From: Mastigamoeba balamuthi
Lineage: Eukaryota; Evosea; Mastigamoebida; Mastigamoebidae
Direction of reading: 5' to 3'
Assembly (NCBI GenBank): GCA_902651635.1
Contig: CACRSC010000107.1
Coordinates: forward strand, 1-64,000
DNA: 64,000 nucleotides
The position numbers were made by a program, and so were the translations under genes. The notes below the pieces were generated by a model. The model saw only the letters and a program-made list of their open reading frames with translations. It did not search any database and was not told where the DNA came from. Positions 32,472 to 44,661 of this stretch are shown piece after piece. Position 1 is the stretch's first letter; each line of letters opens with the position of its first letter.

Positions 32472-35400
32472 ATGGCAGACATACCGCCCCCAGCGCTGCC
32501 CCCGCCGCCCCCCGAGGACATCCCGCCCCCGGCAGACATCCCCCCGCCCGCCCTCGACGACATCCCCCCGCCCCCCGCGGACATCGGGCCCCCGGCGCCC
32601 CGCCCGGACTCTGCGGGCTCCGCGGGCTCTGCCGCCGAGTCCCCCGAGGTCGCCGCCGCCGTCGGGCCCCCCGCGGGCCCCCCGCCGCCCGCGACGACCC
32701 CCGCGCGCGTGCGGCTGCACAGCAGGGCGGCGGCGGGGCACCTGTCGCCCGCGCGCAGGAGCTCGCCGCTCAGCGAGACCTCGCCGCCCCCGCCGCCCTC
32801 GCGCGGCGCCGCGGCCTACCTCACGTACCGCAGGGCACAGGCCCCCGGCCACGCCAGATGTGCGCCGCTCTCTCTCTCTCTCTTGCGCTCGCGCGCGCGC
32901 GCAGGCCACCCAATTGTATCGGCGCAATATCGGCGCATATCTCCAGAGATACGCGTATCTACCCGGGGAAGTCTGATTCCTGGAATCTGGATTCGCGTAT
33001 CTTCTCCGCCCCCCGCCTGGCAGACTCGTCGTGCCTGGACATACCGCCGCCGCCCGGGTCGCCTGTGGACGTGCGGCAGCGGTCGGGGAGCTTCAGCAGC
33101 GGGCGGCCGTCGTCGCCGGCCATCGCGCGGGTGCGCCTCGCGCGCAACGCAGCGCCCGCGGGCCGCCGCTCGACGTTCGCGGGCCCCGAGGGCCCCGAGG
33201 CCACCGCGGACATCCCGCCGCCGCCGTCGCCCTGCGCCGAGGTCCTCTACCACCCGGGGGCCGTGGACTACCGCCTGGGGTGCCTGCGCCGCGACCTGGA
33301 GGGCCTGCAGGCCTCTGTGGCCTCTGCGCTGCGGTCGTTCGCCCCCGCCGAGGGCCCGAGGCTCGAGCAGGCCCGCGCGGCCCTCGTCGCCGCCTTCGCG
33401 CGCCTCGTCGACGACTTCTTCCGGCCAGAGACAGAGGCCGCCGCGGCCCTGGCGCGCGTGCGGGCCGAGCGGGCGCGGGTGGCCGAGCGCGAGCGGTACA
33501 GGGCGCACGTGCTGGCGGAGCTGCTGGCGACCGAGGAGGACTACCTCTCGGACCTCCGCGTCCTCGAGACCGTCTGGCAGTCGGAGGTCTCCAAGTCGGG
33601 CCTCTTCCAGCCGCAGGTGCGCGGGAGGTGGGGTCGGGGTGGGGGTCGGAGCGTCGCTCGAGTGCTGACGGAGGGGCCCTGTGGGGGGCTGTGGGAGCGC
33701 AGGACGTGTACAGTCTGTTCGGGAACCTCGCGCAGCTCACGGGGCTCTCGGCGGCGCTCGTCGCGGACCTCAGGGCGGCCAAGGAGCGCCCCATGCTCGA
33801 GCAGCGCGTCGGCGACATCTTCAAGAAGAGGGTGGGCGGCTCTGCTCTCTCTCTCTCTCTGCCCCTGCCTGTGGCCCCCGCGCTTGGCTCACGCTCTGCC
33901 CTTGCCTGCCTGCTTGTCTGCCCCGCCCGCTTGCTGTCATGCGATGCGGTGCGATGCGGTGCGGTGCCGTTGTGCGGCTGTGGTGGTCGCCTGTGCGGTG
34001 CAGCTGCCCTTCATACGCCTCTACATCGAGTACTGCTCGAACCGGTCGGCGGGGATGGAGGTCCTCAAGAGTGCCGCGCAGAACCCCAAGTACAGGGAGT
34101 TTGCTGACGTGCCTACGCCTGCCCTCCCCATACTCCCACGTCCCAGCGCTGTTGTCTCACTTCCTGCCGACGCCCTCGGGCAACGCCCACGCGCAGAGGA
34201 TGCGGCAGTCGTTCCCCGCCATCAAGGGCCTCGACCTCGGGGCGTTCCTCATCAAGCCCACGCAGGTGAGCCCTCGCGCACACGGCCTCGTCTGCTCACA
34301 GCCCTGCGCCGCAGAGAATCACCAAGTACCCGCTGCTGCTCAAGGACCTCGTCAAGTACACAGAGCCCAGTGCGTGCCCGCTGCCCTCTGGGCTGCGCAC
34401 TGACCCGCTCGTGAACAGCGCACCCCGACTACCCCAGCCTGGTCGAGGCCGAGGCCGAGGTCAAGGTGATCCTCAAGGACGTCAACAGGAAGACCAGGGA
34501 GCGCGAGACCAACGCGCTGCTGTCGCGGGTCATCCCGGTGCTGTCGTGGCGCTCGGACCCCGGCGTGGACCTGTTCCTCTCGGGCTGCCAGCTGATCCAG
34601 GAGGGCAGGATGAGCGTCACGGTCTACTCCAAGGACGGCTCCGAGAAGGAGAAGGTCCGGCTCACCCCCGGGCCCTCGCGGGGGCTGTCTCACGGGGTCG
34701 CTCACGGGGTTGCGCGTCCGCACAGGGCAACGGGATACTGCTGTTCAACAGCCTCTTTCTGGTCCTCAAGGTGTCCAAGGAGCACTACCAGGAGCTCGTC
34801 TACTGGCAGACCGCCAACACCGCCATCAAAGAGAACAAGGACCCAAGTGCGCCGCCCCAGCCCGCTTGCTGCATACCCCCACAGGGCGTTGCTCACAGTC
34901 CGTATCCCCCCCCCCGTGCGTACCTGCCTGCGCAGCCACGCTGCAGCTGCACAACGTGATGAAGGGCGACGAGATCCTCATCACGCTCGCCAACTCGGTG
35001 GAGAAGACGCTGTGGACCAACGCCTTCCAGGACGCCATCAGAGAGGCCCCCGAGTGCTCCCCGATCAAGGTGCGCAGTGCAGCCCCCCCCTCCAGCTCCC
35101 GCTCCCGGCAGCTCTGGCAGCAGAGGCCCTGACACGAGTCGCAGCCGGTGATCATGAGGACCAAGTCGCAGTCGAAGAAGAACTTCGGGCTGTCGGGCAC
35201 AGTCAAGAGCAAGACGCCGCCGCGCGAGCTGGTCGAGGCCCTGGCGGCGGGCGACGACAGCTCCGAGGCGTCGTCGGACCTCTCGGCGTCGGAGGACACG
35301 CGGCTCAAGCGGACCAAGTCGTCGATCGACATCAACTCGGCCAAGGCGCGCAAGCTGCTGGGCCTCTCGCCGCCGCAGAGGCGCGGCAAGCGGGCGCTGC

Positions 35401-36165
35401 ACGACTCGGACACGATCGACGGGCCCCGCGCCAACAGCGTCACGGTCGACACGGACCTCAGCGAGCTCTCGTCGGCCGCCGCGAGCCTCGCGCCCTTCGC
35501 GATGGACGACGACGACCTCGCGTCGGACGTGCAGCCCGACGACGACTTCATCCCGCCGCCCCCGCTGCCCGCGGCCTCGTCGACGACGCCGCCGCCGTCG
35601 CACGCGCCGCCGCCGCTGCCGCCCGTGCCCGGCGTCACGCGGTCGCCGCGCGAGTCGGCGCCCGTGCTGGCGTCGCCGTCGCTGCCCGCCGTCCCCAAGT
35701 CGCCCAGGGGCACGCCGCTGCAGTCGCCGTCGCTGCTGCCGGTGCCCAAGTCGCCGAGGGCCGCCCCCGTGCTGGCGCCGCCGCCGCTCTGGCAGCCCAA
35801 CACGCCGCCCAAGTCGCCCAAGGTGTCGCCGGGGCTGGCGCCGCCGCCGCTGGCCGACGAGGGCCACTCGCCGCTCTCGAGCTGCTGCGAGTCGATGACG
35901 GGCTCCGAGTTCGGCGGGGTGCGCACCCTCCGAGCTCCCAGCAGCAGCAACGCGCGTGTCTGACCGCCGCGTGGCGCAGGAGGCGACGACGTCCGAGTCG
36001 AGCGCGGGGATGGAGACGCCGCGCAAGAAGAACTTCTTCAGGGTGCAGGAGCAGAGGCACCAGAGCGGGGGCAGCAGCAGCGGCAGCTGCAGCAACAGCA
36101 GGGAGAGGGCCAGGGCGGACCCCGACGCCACGCAGGTCGACATAGGGCCCCCGCCCCTGCCCTGA
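32472..36165 (+). CDS. Dbl-family RhoGEF (DH-PH) with proline-rich ends
   Basis: It should activate Rho/Rac GTPases by GDP release at membranes and so steer actin. Eleven exons close in phase: 32472-32859, 33024-33616, 33703-33831, 34004-34108, 34197-34265, 34315-34369, 34419-34654, 34726-34846, 34936-35069, 35145-35918 and 35980-36165, giving 929 residues. The N-terminus has repeated (A)DIPPPP modules. DH runs about 288-500: HVLAELLATEEDYLSDLRVL (CR1), LDLGAFLIKPTQ then RITKYPLLLKDLVKYT (CR3). PH runs about 505-610 (GNGILLFNSLFLVLK, EKTLWTNAFQDAI). The C-terminal 300 residues carry PKSPR/PPPL modules, probable SH3 or profilin/WW ligands, and Ser-rich segments. Introns are mostly GTGCGC-type and as short as 49 bp. 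Alternative exon 5 starts exist; the chosen one matches DH spacing. Confidence 0.93.
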
Positions 36166-36905
36166 GCTGGCTGCGCGCCCCCGCTGGCCGCCCGGTCTCA
36201 GAGCCTCTCTCTCCCTCGCGCCGTTGTAATCGTCTCTGCTGTGAACCCAATCAATTGATACTTAGCCCACTCCGCCCCCTCTGCTGCTTGTGGTGCTGGA
36301 CGTGGCGGTGCTCGTGTGAAGGAGGGACGTCCGCTTCCATCAAGCGTTGCTCGAGGGTTTCCCAGAGGGGCTGCGCCCACAAGCCACAACCCTGACCGCC
36401 ACCCTCACCCTCTTGGACCGAGGCTGCTCGGATGCGCTGATGGCTCTTGAGAGTGCTGCCACCCAGCAGTGCCCTTCATGGCTGGCCGCCTGTGGTCTAT
36501 GAGGCCGACTGATAAGCACAGACCTGGCAGAGGTGTTGGCAATTGCGGTGGTGCACGAAGGGACACAGCCTCTCGGAAAAACACAGGCTGCTCCTTTTCC
36601 TCTGGCACGGAGTTCTTGTGCCCTTGGCCTCCTCGCTACCCCACTCAGCACGGTACTGCAGGTCACCTGGGTTCCCTCGGCGGCCCACTGTGCCCGGGGC
36701 GCCCCCACCGCCCCCCAGACCCGGAGCGAGAAAAGAAAAGAAGGAGCAGCCCACACGGCGGCTGCCAAAAGAGGAGGGGAAAAGCGGGGCTGGCCACCGG
36801 GGCACCGCGACCCTCTGATCCGACCCAGTTCTAAATAGACCCACCCACTCACCACCCCCGCCACAGCCCTCCACCTACCCTCTGGGCCCCCCCTCACGCC
36901 CTGCC
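36166..36905 (+). other. Intergenic, RhoGEF to LRR-coiled-coil gene
   Basis: No gene is supported. It contains another CAATCAATTGAT element at about 36250-36261. Open frames here lack conservation features. Confidence 0.45.
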
Positions 36906-39900
36906 ATGGCCACCCTCCCCCCCGTGGCCTTCTGCTGCTCCTCCGAGGGCGCCCACGGCCCCCCGCACCACTACCACCAGCAGCAGCAGCAGCGGAGATA
37001 TTCGTGGGGGTCGCACAAGAATCTGGCCCACCTCAGCAGCAGCAGCGGCAGCAGCGGCGGCACTGAGACCACCGGCGCCCCTCCCCCTGCCCCCCCGGCC
37101 TCCTGCGCCCAGCCCCTCGCCTCCCGCATGGCCGTCCGCGCCGTCGCAGACGCCGTCTTCCACGCCCGCTGCCAGGCGCGCGCGGGGGAGGGGGGATTGG
37201 AGAATTCGGAGAATTGAATCTGAATTGGCTGGGGGCTATTTTTAGGACCAGGGCGTGGAGCCCACGGAGGACAGGCGGCGCAGGTTCCTCGACGGCGTCA
37301 CCAAGCGCAGCTCCGAGTACAGGCTCGACCTGCGCGAGTCGGGCGTCGGGGCCCACGCCGTCGGGGCCCTGGCCGCGGCGCTGCGGGCCGAGGAGCAGCC
37401 GGCCTTCGCCACGCTGCTCGTGGGCAACAACGACCTCAAGGCACGCCAGATATTCGTATCCCCCCGGGTGATTCTGGGAATCTGCCCCGCATGCGAGATT
37501 CCTGGATCCCGCGCTGTGCCGGTCTGCCACTGCGCGGGCGGTAAAAGTCGCTTCAGTGCAGTTGCTTTTCCCATTCCCAGCCACCAATCGTGCAACCATC
37601 AACCGGCCCCGATTGCGGCATAGCGGATCGGGATTCGGGGGAGTACCAGATACGGGCGAGGATATCTGGATTCGAAAATCCAGGATTTTGAAAAGTATCT
37701 TGGAAAATAGCAATTGACTTGGGCCCCGCAAACACCCCCCCCTTCCCCGCAGGACGAGGGGGCCGCGCGGCTGGGGGAGCTGCTGCGGCGCAACGACAGC
37801 CTGACGGTGCTGGACGCGCGCTCCATGTCGGTGGACGAGGCGGGCGTGCGCGAGGTGGCCGCGGCCCTGGGCAGCGCCAACCGCACGCTGACGTCGCTGG
37901 ACCTGAGCACCGTCGCCAGCTTCAACCGCAACCTCGTGCAGGAGCGCGCCGCCGAGGCCCTGGGCCGCGCGCTGGCCCGCAACGAGGTCTTCAGCAGCCT
38001 CGTCATGCGCGAGGTCTCTCTGGGCGACAAGGGCGCCTGCGCCCTCGCCCTCGGCCTCGGCCTCGCCAGCGCCGCCCCCTCCACGGCCCCCGAGGCCCCC
38101 GAGGCCCCCGCGGCCCCCTCGGCGCCCCCCGCGGCCCCCGCGCCGGCCCCTGCGGCCCCGGCGGCGCAGCAGGCGACGCAGCAGGCGAATCAATTGAACA
38201 GGGCGCAGGCGCAGCAGCAGGCGCCGCTGTCGCAGCCGCTGGCGCTGTCGGCGTTCGGGCGGACGACGCGCGAGGCGCAGCAGACGATGACCGACACGGT
38301 CGTGCGGCAGCTGAGCGGCACGCGGCTCGCCGCGCAGGCGCCGCCGCCGCCGCCGCCGCAGGCGCCCGGGTCGCGGTCGCACCTGACGCGCCTGGACGTT
38401 TCGAGCAACACGGTGGGCCCGCGGGGCTGCGCGGCGCTGGCGCGGGCGCTGGCGGGGACGCCGGTGGAGGTGCTGCTGCTGTGCAAGAACCAGGTGCGCG
38501 ACGAGGGCGCCGCGGAGCTGGGGCGCATGCTGGCGGCCTGCAGGTGCCTGCGCCACCTCGACGTCTCGGACAACAGGATCGGGGCCGACGGCGCCGTCGC
38601 CATGGCCGAGGGCCTCCGCGAGAACCCGTGGATCCCCCTCGAGACCCTCGTCCTCGACCAGAACAAGTGCGCGCTGCCCACACGCCTGCCCCCTCTGCCC
38701 TCTGGCATGTCGCCCTCTGCGTCTGCTGCCTCTGCTCCTGTGTCCCTCTGCTCCGTCTGTGTTGGAGCAGTTGCCTCGTCCACTTCAATTGCTTTCTGTT
38801 GTTCTGTTCCTATCGTTCCTCTCAGCCCTCTGGTTAGCTCTGCTACTTCTGTGCTCTCCTGTGCCACTCCGTCTGTGTTGAGGCAATTGCCTCGCTTCAA
38901 TTGCTTTCTGTTGTCCCTCCCTTCCCTCTCGCCCTCTGTCGACCCTCTGCTTGGCTCTGCCGCTGCCGCTGCTGTGCTGACCTGCGCCTCTGCTGCTGCT
39001 TGCAGGATCGGGCCCGAGGGGGCCAAGAGCATCTGCGAGTGGCTGGGGGGCAACAGGAGGCTGCGGGTGCTCTCCATGTCCAACAACCACTGCGGCCACG
39101 AGGCCGGCGCGGCCCTGGGCGACGTGCTGTCGCGCAACCGCACGCTGCAGAAGCTCGACGTGCGGGGCAACGACCTGCGGGCCTCGGGCGCGCGGGCGCT
39201 GGTGGCGGCGCTGGTGTGCCAGGCGGACCTGGCGTGGCTGGACCTCGGCAGCAACCGCATCACCGACAGCGGCGGCGCGGACCTCGCCAAGCTGATCCGC
39301 AACTCGCAGGGGCTGACGTACCTCAGCATCCGCGACAACAAGCTCGGCCCCGAGACGGGCCCGCTGCTCTCGTCGGCGCTGATGGCCAACGCGGTGATCA
39401 TGCAGCTCGCGTTCGAGTTCAACGACATCAAGTACCGCGACGCCTCGACGCTCGCGGACCTCCTGCGGCGCAACCGCGAGGCCTGGGCCAAGGCGGGGCC
39501 CCAGCGCGACCTCGCCGAGCTGCGCGTGCTGCAGGCCACCGAGCAGCGCCTGCACGGCATCTGCGCGGAGCTCGAGCGCGCGCACCAGGCGGGCGTCGAC
39601 GTGCGGGACCGCGCGCTGCGGGCGCAGGAGAAGCTCAACGCGGCCGTCGCCGAGTCGGAGCGCGCGGTCGCGGGCGCGTGGCGGGAGATCGAGGACGAGC
39701 GGCTGCGGCTGCAGGGCATCGCCGAGGAGATCACGGCCAAGGCGGCGAGCCTCGAGCGCCTGCGCGACGAGCGCGAGCAGCTGCGGGGCTCGCTGATCGC
39801 GCGCATACACGTCGAGAGCGAGAACTGCCGCAGGGCCAAGCGGCAGATCGACAAGACGCGCCACGCGCTCGAGCACTCGGACGAGCTGACGCCCGAGCAG

Positions 39901-40518
39901 CTCCGCGAGGTCGAGGAGCTCGAGAAGGACCTCCGGCTCGCGCTGCTCGACCGCTCGCAGTCCGAGGCCGACGTCGCCGACCTCCGCGAGCGCGTCCGCT
40001 CGGCCCGCGCGCAGCTCGAGGACCTCGAGGGCCCCGCGCCCGCCCGCAAGTCCAAGAAGCGCGCCGCCGAGCGGCAGCAGGCACAGGCGCAGGCGCAGGC
40101 GCAGGCGGCCCCCGCGGCGGCGCAGAAGAGCAGCTCGTTCAGGGCCGCGGGCGAGGTGCTGCCCAGCGTCGCTGGCGCCTCCAGAGGGCGCGCGCAGTCG
40201 AGCAGCCGGCGGCCCTCGTCGACGCCGGCCAGGGGCTCGGAGCTGCTGGGCCCGGCCATCGCGGTCAGCGAGGCCCCGAGGCTGCGGGCGGCGAGCAGGG
40301 GGCTGGCGGCGCGGCCGGCGACGGGGGCCAACGGGACGGAGCCGTACAGGACGCGGCCCTCGAGCGCCGAGTCGGAGCAGCGCATCAAGACGGCGGCGTC
40401 GCACGTGTCGGTCCTCAACCTCGAGGCCCCGGAGGTCCTGCGGGCGCCCTCGAGGCGAGCGAAGCTGGCGCCCCTGATTGCGTCGAGGGGCGCGCCCTAC
40501 CACGAGAGCCCGCTCTGA
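36906..40518 (+). CDS. Leucine-rich-repeat (RI/NLRC3-type) protein with long coiled coil
   Basis: Probably a cytosolic scaffold. Exons 36906-37175, 37246-37440, 37753-38666 and 39006-40518 close in phase (963 residues). The N-terminus is His/Gln/Ser-rich. From about 90 to 620 there are 28-29-residue RI-type LRRs, some clear (HLDVSDNRIGADGAVAMAEG, WLDLGSNRITDSGGADLAKL) and one with a long Pro/Ala/Gln insert (about 195-290). A coiled coil covers about 635-800 (EIEDERLRLQGIAEE, LREVEELEKDLRLALLDRSQ). The tail is basic and Ser/Arg-rich. Introns 1 and 2 appear to use GC donors (CAG|GCGCGC and AAG|GCACGC); for intron 2 this joins NNDLK to DEGAARLG at exact LRR spacing. No NACHT or P-loop is present, so it is not an NLR. 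Confidence 0.88.
37441..37752 (+). repeat. Intron with GATATC/GGATTC-type dispersed element
   Basis: This 312-bp intron contains mirrored GATATTCGTATCCCCCCGGG...GATTCTGGGAATCTG at its 5' side and CGAGGATATCTGGATTCG near its 3' side. Similar wording occurs in RhoGEF intron 1 (32925-33002), near 825-870 and near 51115-51200. The element is palindromic in style and looks dispersed through introns and spacers. Confidence 0.45.
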
Positions 40519-41168
40519 GCTCTGCTCTCTGCTCTGAGCCCTGTGCTGTGCCGCCGCGAGCGCTGTGTTGTGCGCGTGCGTGTAGCTGTAGTCTAGACCG
40601 ATCATCAACAGCAGTGTCAGTTGATTGCGCCACACGCCGCGCCGCTGCTTCCGCCCCGGCGAGCAGACCGCCCCATGGAAGGCTTCTGTGATGTTTCGGG
40701 GCGACGAGCCGAGGAGCTGCAAAGCCAGGCAAAAGGCTGTGCTAAAACAGCAAGTGTGTGGGCGAGTGCTCTGGGAGGGGGACTCGCTGCGCTTCGCCAG
40801 AACGGGTTCGCGGACACAGGACAGACACTGGCCGAGCGCAGAGCCGCAGCCAGTTCGCCCTGTGAGCAGAGAGAGGCAGCTGGTCGGAGACCACTCAGGG
40901 ACACACACCCCGAGTCTCCAGCAGGCAGTTGCGGTGGGGCTATCGGGCATTTCAACACTTTTTGTGGCATAAATTAGTGCAGAGCTGCCTTCTCCAACCA
41001 CTGGCAAATTTGGACCATCGTGCCATCTGTGCTCATACGATCGGCCCCATCGGGCCAACTGTGCACAATCTTTACACCACGTAACGTTCGGCATTGCTGT
41101 CGTTCAGAGAATCGGTGGGGAAGTATCCCTCATTCTGTACTGCGAAACCTGGTGAGCAGCAGCAGATC
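40519..41168 (+). other. Intergenic, no gene supported
   Basis: Three overlapping open frames occupy 40620-40975 in different frames, which is a compositional effect. A CAGTTGATTGCGCC motif lies at about 40617-40630. The 41169 gene's promoter is probably in the 3' half. Confidence 0.45.
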
Positions 41169-43001
41169 ATGAAGTTCTGCGCAGTGGCCCTCTTGCTCGT
41201 GCTGCCGTCGGCGGTGCTGGCCTCTGTATTTGTGCAGTACAACTCCGCGTCGGACACTGCCCTGGCCTTGCGGCTGGCTATCGGGGGTTCCTGCAGGGAC
41301 GGTATGCTACGTTCTCGCCTCCTCATCTCTATCACTGATCACATTTTCCGCCTTTCTCCCGCCAGTCTACGCGACGCCGCGGCTCTACTCCGACGCCCAG
41401 TTCCTCTTCCGCGAAGTGCCCGCCATCGACGGAGGCGCCGGGGTGTCTCTCATGCCGGCGGCAAACCCCGGGTACTACATCTGCAGCGACAGGACTGGGC
41501 GCCTCGTGGCTGCCGGGACAACTCCAACTCCGGCTGATGTTCGTCTCAGCTGTCCCTCTGTCAGCCTAACGCTGTGCCGGCGCAGTGTTCGTTCAACAAG
41601 GTAGCTGGGCTGTCGAACCCCGAGCTCGTGTCGTTTGAGCAGGGGGGCCAGTACATCGGATACGCCAAGGCCTACGACTACGACTGCGCCTCGTGGTTCG
41701 CAGGAAGGGCCGGGTGGACTGTAGGCCTCGCCGACAAGCCCTCCAGTCCCGCTCTGGCCACGTGGATCCCTGCGGACAGTGGACCCTTGAAGGTCTATGT
41801 TCAGGACACGAACTACTGGCTGGGAAACCACCGCGGTAACGCTATGTTCACGGAGGAGATCGGAGATCGATACACCAACTGGGATGTCGTTCCAGCCCTC
41901 GCAAACTCCTCGTCGCCCACGTCCATCAGCCTCCACCTGCACGAGAACTCATCGCTCTACCTGGGAGTCTCCAGCAGTGGCGGTGAGCAAAAAGTACATG
42001 TTCTGGACGTGTCGAGCTGCAGCCTCAGCGAGAGCAACTGCTCCTGGACGTTGATCATGAGCTCAGTATCCGGAGACTTCTACCTCAAGGTCGCAGGGAG
42101 CGATGGGTGGCTGCAACGCGCGACCGGCATGGGAAACAACACAGCTGCCCTCGGCAGCACATCTGGTTCCACTCTGGGGTTCTGGCGCAGCAACTTCAGC
42201 ATCCCCAGAGCTCCCGAGGTGGTCATTATCGGCCCCAACACGTCGTCTTCGAGCTCGGGTTCGAGCCACCGCAGCGCGTGCTCCGGTAAGCTGCGGTGCA
42301 GCACCTGCGTGCAGACGGCCCAGTGCGGATGGTGTGCTGGCACAGGCGAGTGCTACGAGGGCTTTCCATCAGCCCCTCCCCTTGGCTGCAGCTCGTCCGA
42401 GTGGTTCTACGATGCCTGCATGGAAGAAAAGTGAGACACATAGCACTCCCGTATTTGTGTGCCCCGACACTCACTAAACATGTGTGGGCCCAGGCACAAC
42501 ACAGAGTGGTCAGTACGTATGTTGACGCAGTGGGTCTGTGGAATCGCCGGAGGAGTAGCTGCTCTCTCGGCTGTGATGGTCGCTACTGTGCTTGTCGTTC
42601 GGAAGCTTCACAGAAATCAACCGGTTGTGCTCAACATCCCCATGGATGATGATTCAACTGGATTTGCTCCAGCCGACTCCAGGGACTACGCTATCTCGAT
42701 GGAGCTCGTTCCTTCTCAGCTCTCTGTTTGTTCACAGTGCACGGGTTCTGGTCAACCCACAGAAGCCCAACAGCCACCGCCCACAGTGGGAGACCTTCAT
42801 ACGGGCTACGTCTCTGTCGAAGCATCTCAACTCTCGGATGCCTCACAGAGAAGTGCTTCCGGCCTTCCCACTGAAGCCCAGAAACCACCGACCTCTGTCG
42901 GCTACCTCCACCCTGGCAGCCTAATAGAAGAGGAATCCGCAGGGATCGGCTCACTCGCGTCTGAGCAAATGCCCACACATAACATACACCCAGCACACTG
43001 A
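41169..43001 (+). CDS. Type I membrane protein with PSI-like domain
   Basis: Receptor-like surface protein of unknown ligand. Exons 41169-41301, 41366-41538, 41586-42430 and 42494-43001 close in phase (552 residues). A signal peptide (MKFCAVALLLVLPSAVLA) leads into a beta-rich ectodomain with many N-glycosylation sites. A PSI/plexin-type cysteine module follows just before the membrane (CSTCVQTAQCGWCAGTGEC). The membrane segment is GGVAALSAVMVATVLVVRK. The about 130-residue cytoplasmic tail contains two copies of an about 40-residue unit sharing SQLS, SG-PTEAQ-PP, VG-LH. A polyadenylation-type AATAAA lies at 43026. PSI modules usually position ligand-binding domains in plexins, integrins and semaphorins; here there is no such partner domain, so the role is open. 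Confidence 0.85.
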
Positions 43002-43190
43002 CCCCATTGGATGCCCTCGCCGAACCAATAAAGGAGCAACTTTCTCTTCGTCTGTGCTGTAGTTTCACGTGTGTGCGTTGTGTTTCTGATGAAATACCCA
43101 AAAGTGGGTTGCACACAGAACCGGAGACGCATGCACACCGCACAGTTTATTTGTTCGTTTGCCGTCATCATTTCTTCATTTGTGCTTTGC

Positions 43191-43985
43191 TCAGGCCAGT
43201 GCAACAACCGTAGTCGCCAGCATCACGGTTGATATCATATGGGCAGGAGATTCGCCCTCAAAGCCGCCCTCACTGCTGTGTGTTCCGGCCTTGTTGCCTG
43301 CCGACTCACCTGTGCTCTTCTTGCTCGATTCCTTGCTCGTGACGCTGGCAGCGGCAGTGCTTGACGACTTGTCATTCATCTCTCCAGAATGATGCACCGA
43401 CTCAGCAGATGTCCTGCTCATCCCCGAAGTGCTCCTGCTGTTCGTGCTCGAAGTGTGCGTGCTCGCCGCACAAATGCCGTTGGCGCACTCGAGACCCTCC
43501 GCACAGGTTCCCAACTTCCACATGCCCTCGGCGCACAACCACCCAGCAATCAGAGGCTGCCCCCGATGGCACACCCAGCCGATCTTCTGCGAGAGCGAGT
43601 CGGCACAGACGAGCCAGGGCGCGCAGTTGCCGATGTTGTTGGGGTACAAGCATTTGTCGCCCTCAGCCCTGAACCTCGCACAGGCGTTCTTGCTGCACAG
43701 CAGTCTCCCCGAGTGCGCCTTGCAGTCGGCGTCTGCGTTGCACACTGCGCCCTCGCCGGGGAGGGCCTCGAGGCAGACGGCACTCGTGTCGGAGATGTGG
43801 ACGCACTTGAGGCCCTGGGCGCACTTGAGGTCCGAGTCGCAGGGCACCAGCTCGCCGGGCTTGTTGATGGCGCACTTTCCGGTGAAGAAGTCGCAGTGGC
43901 TGCCCTCTGGGCAGACACAGATGGGATCCATGGACCATGTGAACATGGCCATTGACAGAATTATGAACAGTGCACGTGTGGGCAT
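43191..43985 (-). CDS. Dickkopf-like cysteine-rich secreted/GPI protein (paralogue 1)
   Basis: Intronless, 264 residues. A signal peptide (ALFIILSMAMFTWSM) is followed by about 160 residues with closely spaced cysteines (CVCPEGSHCDFF, CAQGLKCVHISDTSAVCLE, EGDKCLYPNNIGNCAPWLVC). A Ser/Thr/Lys-rich stalk and a C-terminal hydrophobic tail (ISTVMLATTVVALA) ending the protein suggest a GPI signal. The cysteine pattern resembles the Dickkopf N-terminal domain, a small extracellular disulfide module; relationship by descent is not shown. It is one of four paralogues within 4.3 kb. Confidence 0.85.
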   Translation of the reverse strand: MPTRALFIILSMAMFTWSMDPICVCPEGSHCDFFTGKCAINKPGELVPCDSDLKCAQGLKCVHISDTSAVCLEALPGEGAVCNADADCKAHSGRLLCSKNACARFRAEGDKCLYPNNIGNCAPWLVCADSLSQKIGWVCHRGQPLIAGWLCAEGMWKLGTCAEGLECANGICAASTHTSSTNSRSTSGMSRTSAESVHHSGEMNDKSSSTAAASVTSKESSKKSTGESAGNKAGTHSSEGGFEGESPAHMISTVMLATTVVALA

Positions 43986-44153
43986 TTTGTGTTGCGATGT
44001 GAACTGAGCTGATTGAAAAACAAGTAAGATCGCTCCCCAACGATACGATTTATAGGCGGGGCAGTTGTAAAGCTGACCGAATGAATGAATTCAGGCAGGT
44101 GCGGAGTTGCGGGAATCACAGAAATTCAACCATTTTACGTGACAACTGCCGAT

Positions 44154-44393
44154 ATGTTCGTAAGGCGATTTCTCTGTTCCATCCTAATGCTGAGTATGCT
44201 CGTTTCATTTGGAGGTCCCCTTTCCCATCCTCGTTCAGAAAACTCATCAGCGAATGAGCATGGAGGACGTGACTCAGCCCGTTTCATTTCGCGACTGTGG
44301 AAATGGTCGTTCAACAGGAAAGTGGGCATCGGTATCAGCGCGTTGGCTGTCTTCTGCGGCTGGCTATGCAACTTCTGCACCAGTGTGAAATGA
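44154..44393 (+). CDS. Small putative secreted/membrane protein, 79 aa
   Basis: From the ATG at 44154 a hydrophobic leader (FLCSILMLSMLVSFGG) is followed by a charged middle. A second hydrophobic segment (IGISALAVFCGWLCNFC) sits at the very end. An upstream ATG at 44085 would add 23 residues. There are no relatives in the window. It lies between two minus-strand cysteine-rich genes. Short length keeps confidence low. Confidence 0.35.
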   Translation: MFVRRFLCSILMLSMLVSFGGPLSHPRSENSSANEHGGRDSARFISRLWKWSFNRKVGIGISALAVFCGWLCNFCTSVK

Positions 44394-44661
44394 TCCACTG
44401 AGCTGCTTTTGTGTTTCTCCAAGCGGTTACATTTCTTCCCCAATTGAGGTACCATTCTCGCTTCGGTGCTCACCCAGCAATGGAACACATTATTGACTGA
44501 TAAGCACTGTGATGCCCCCATAGGACCCGAAGCGGTCTCCTTCCGTACAAGAACACAACGACATTCAGTTGAGTGCCAGTAACATGTCCAAAGACTTCTT
44601 TTCGAATCCATTCTGATTTATTTCACATTCAGATGCGTGTACTTTACCTCACTCAATCGGC

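Noticed and set aside
36906-40518. NLR-type innate immune receptor
   Set aside because: RI-type LRRs are present, but there is no NACHT/NB-ARC P-loop anywhere in the spliced protein.
40621-40977. Three overlapping open frames of 115-118 residues between genes
   Set aside because: All three frames are open over the same stretch, which indicates base composition rather than coding; no leader, domain or conservation is visible.
38190-41094. Two long minus-strand frames (742 and 769 residues) across the LRR-coiled-coil gene
   Set aside because: Both are low-complexity antisense shadows; the plus strand carries regular LRRs and coiled coil.
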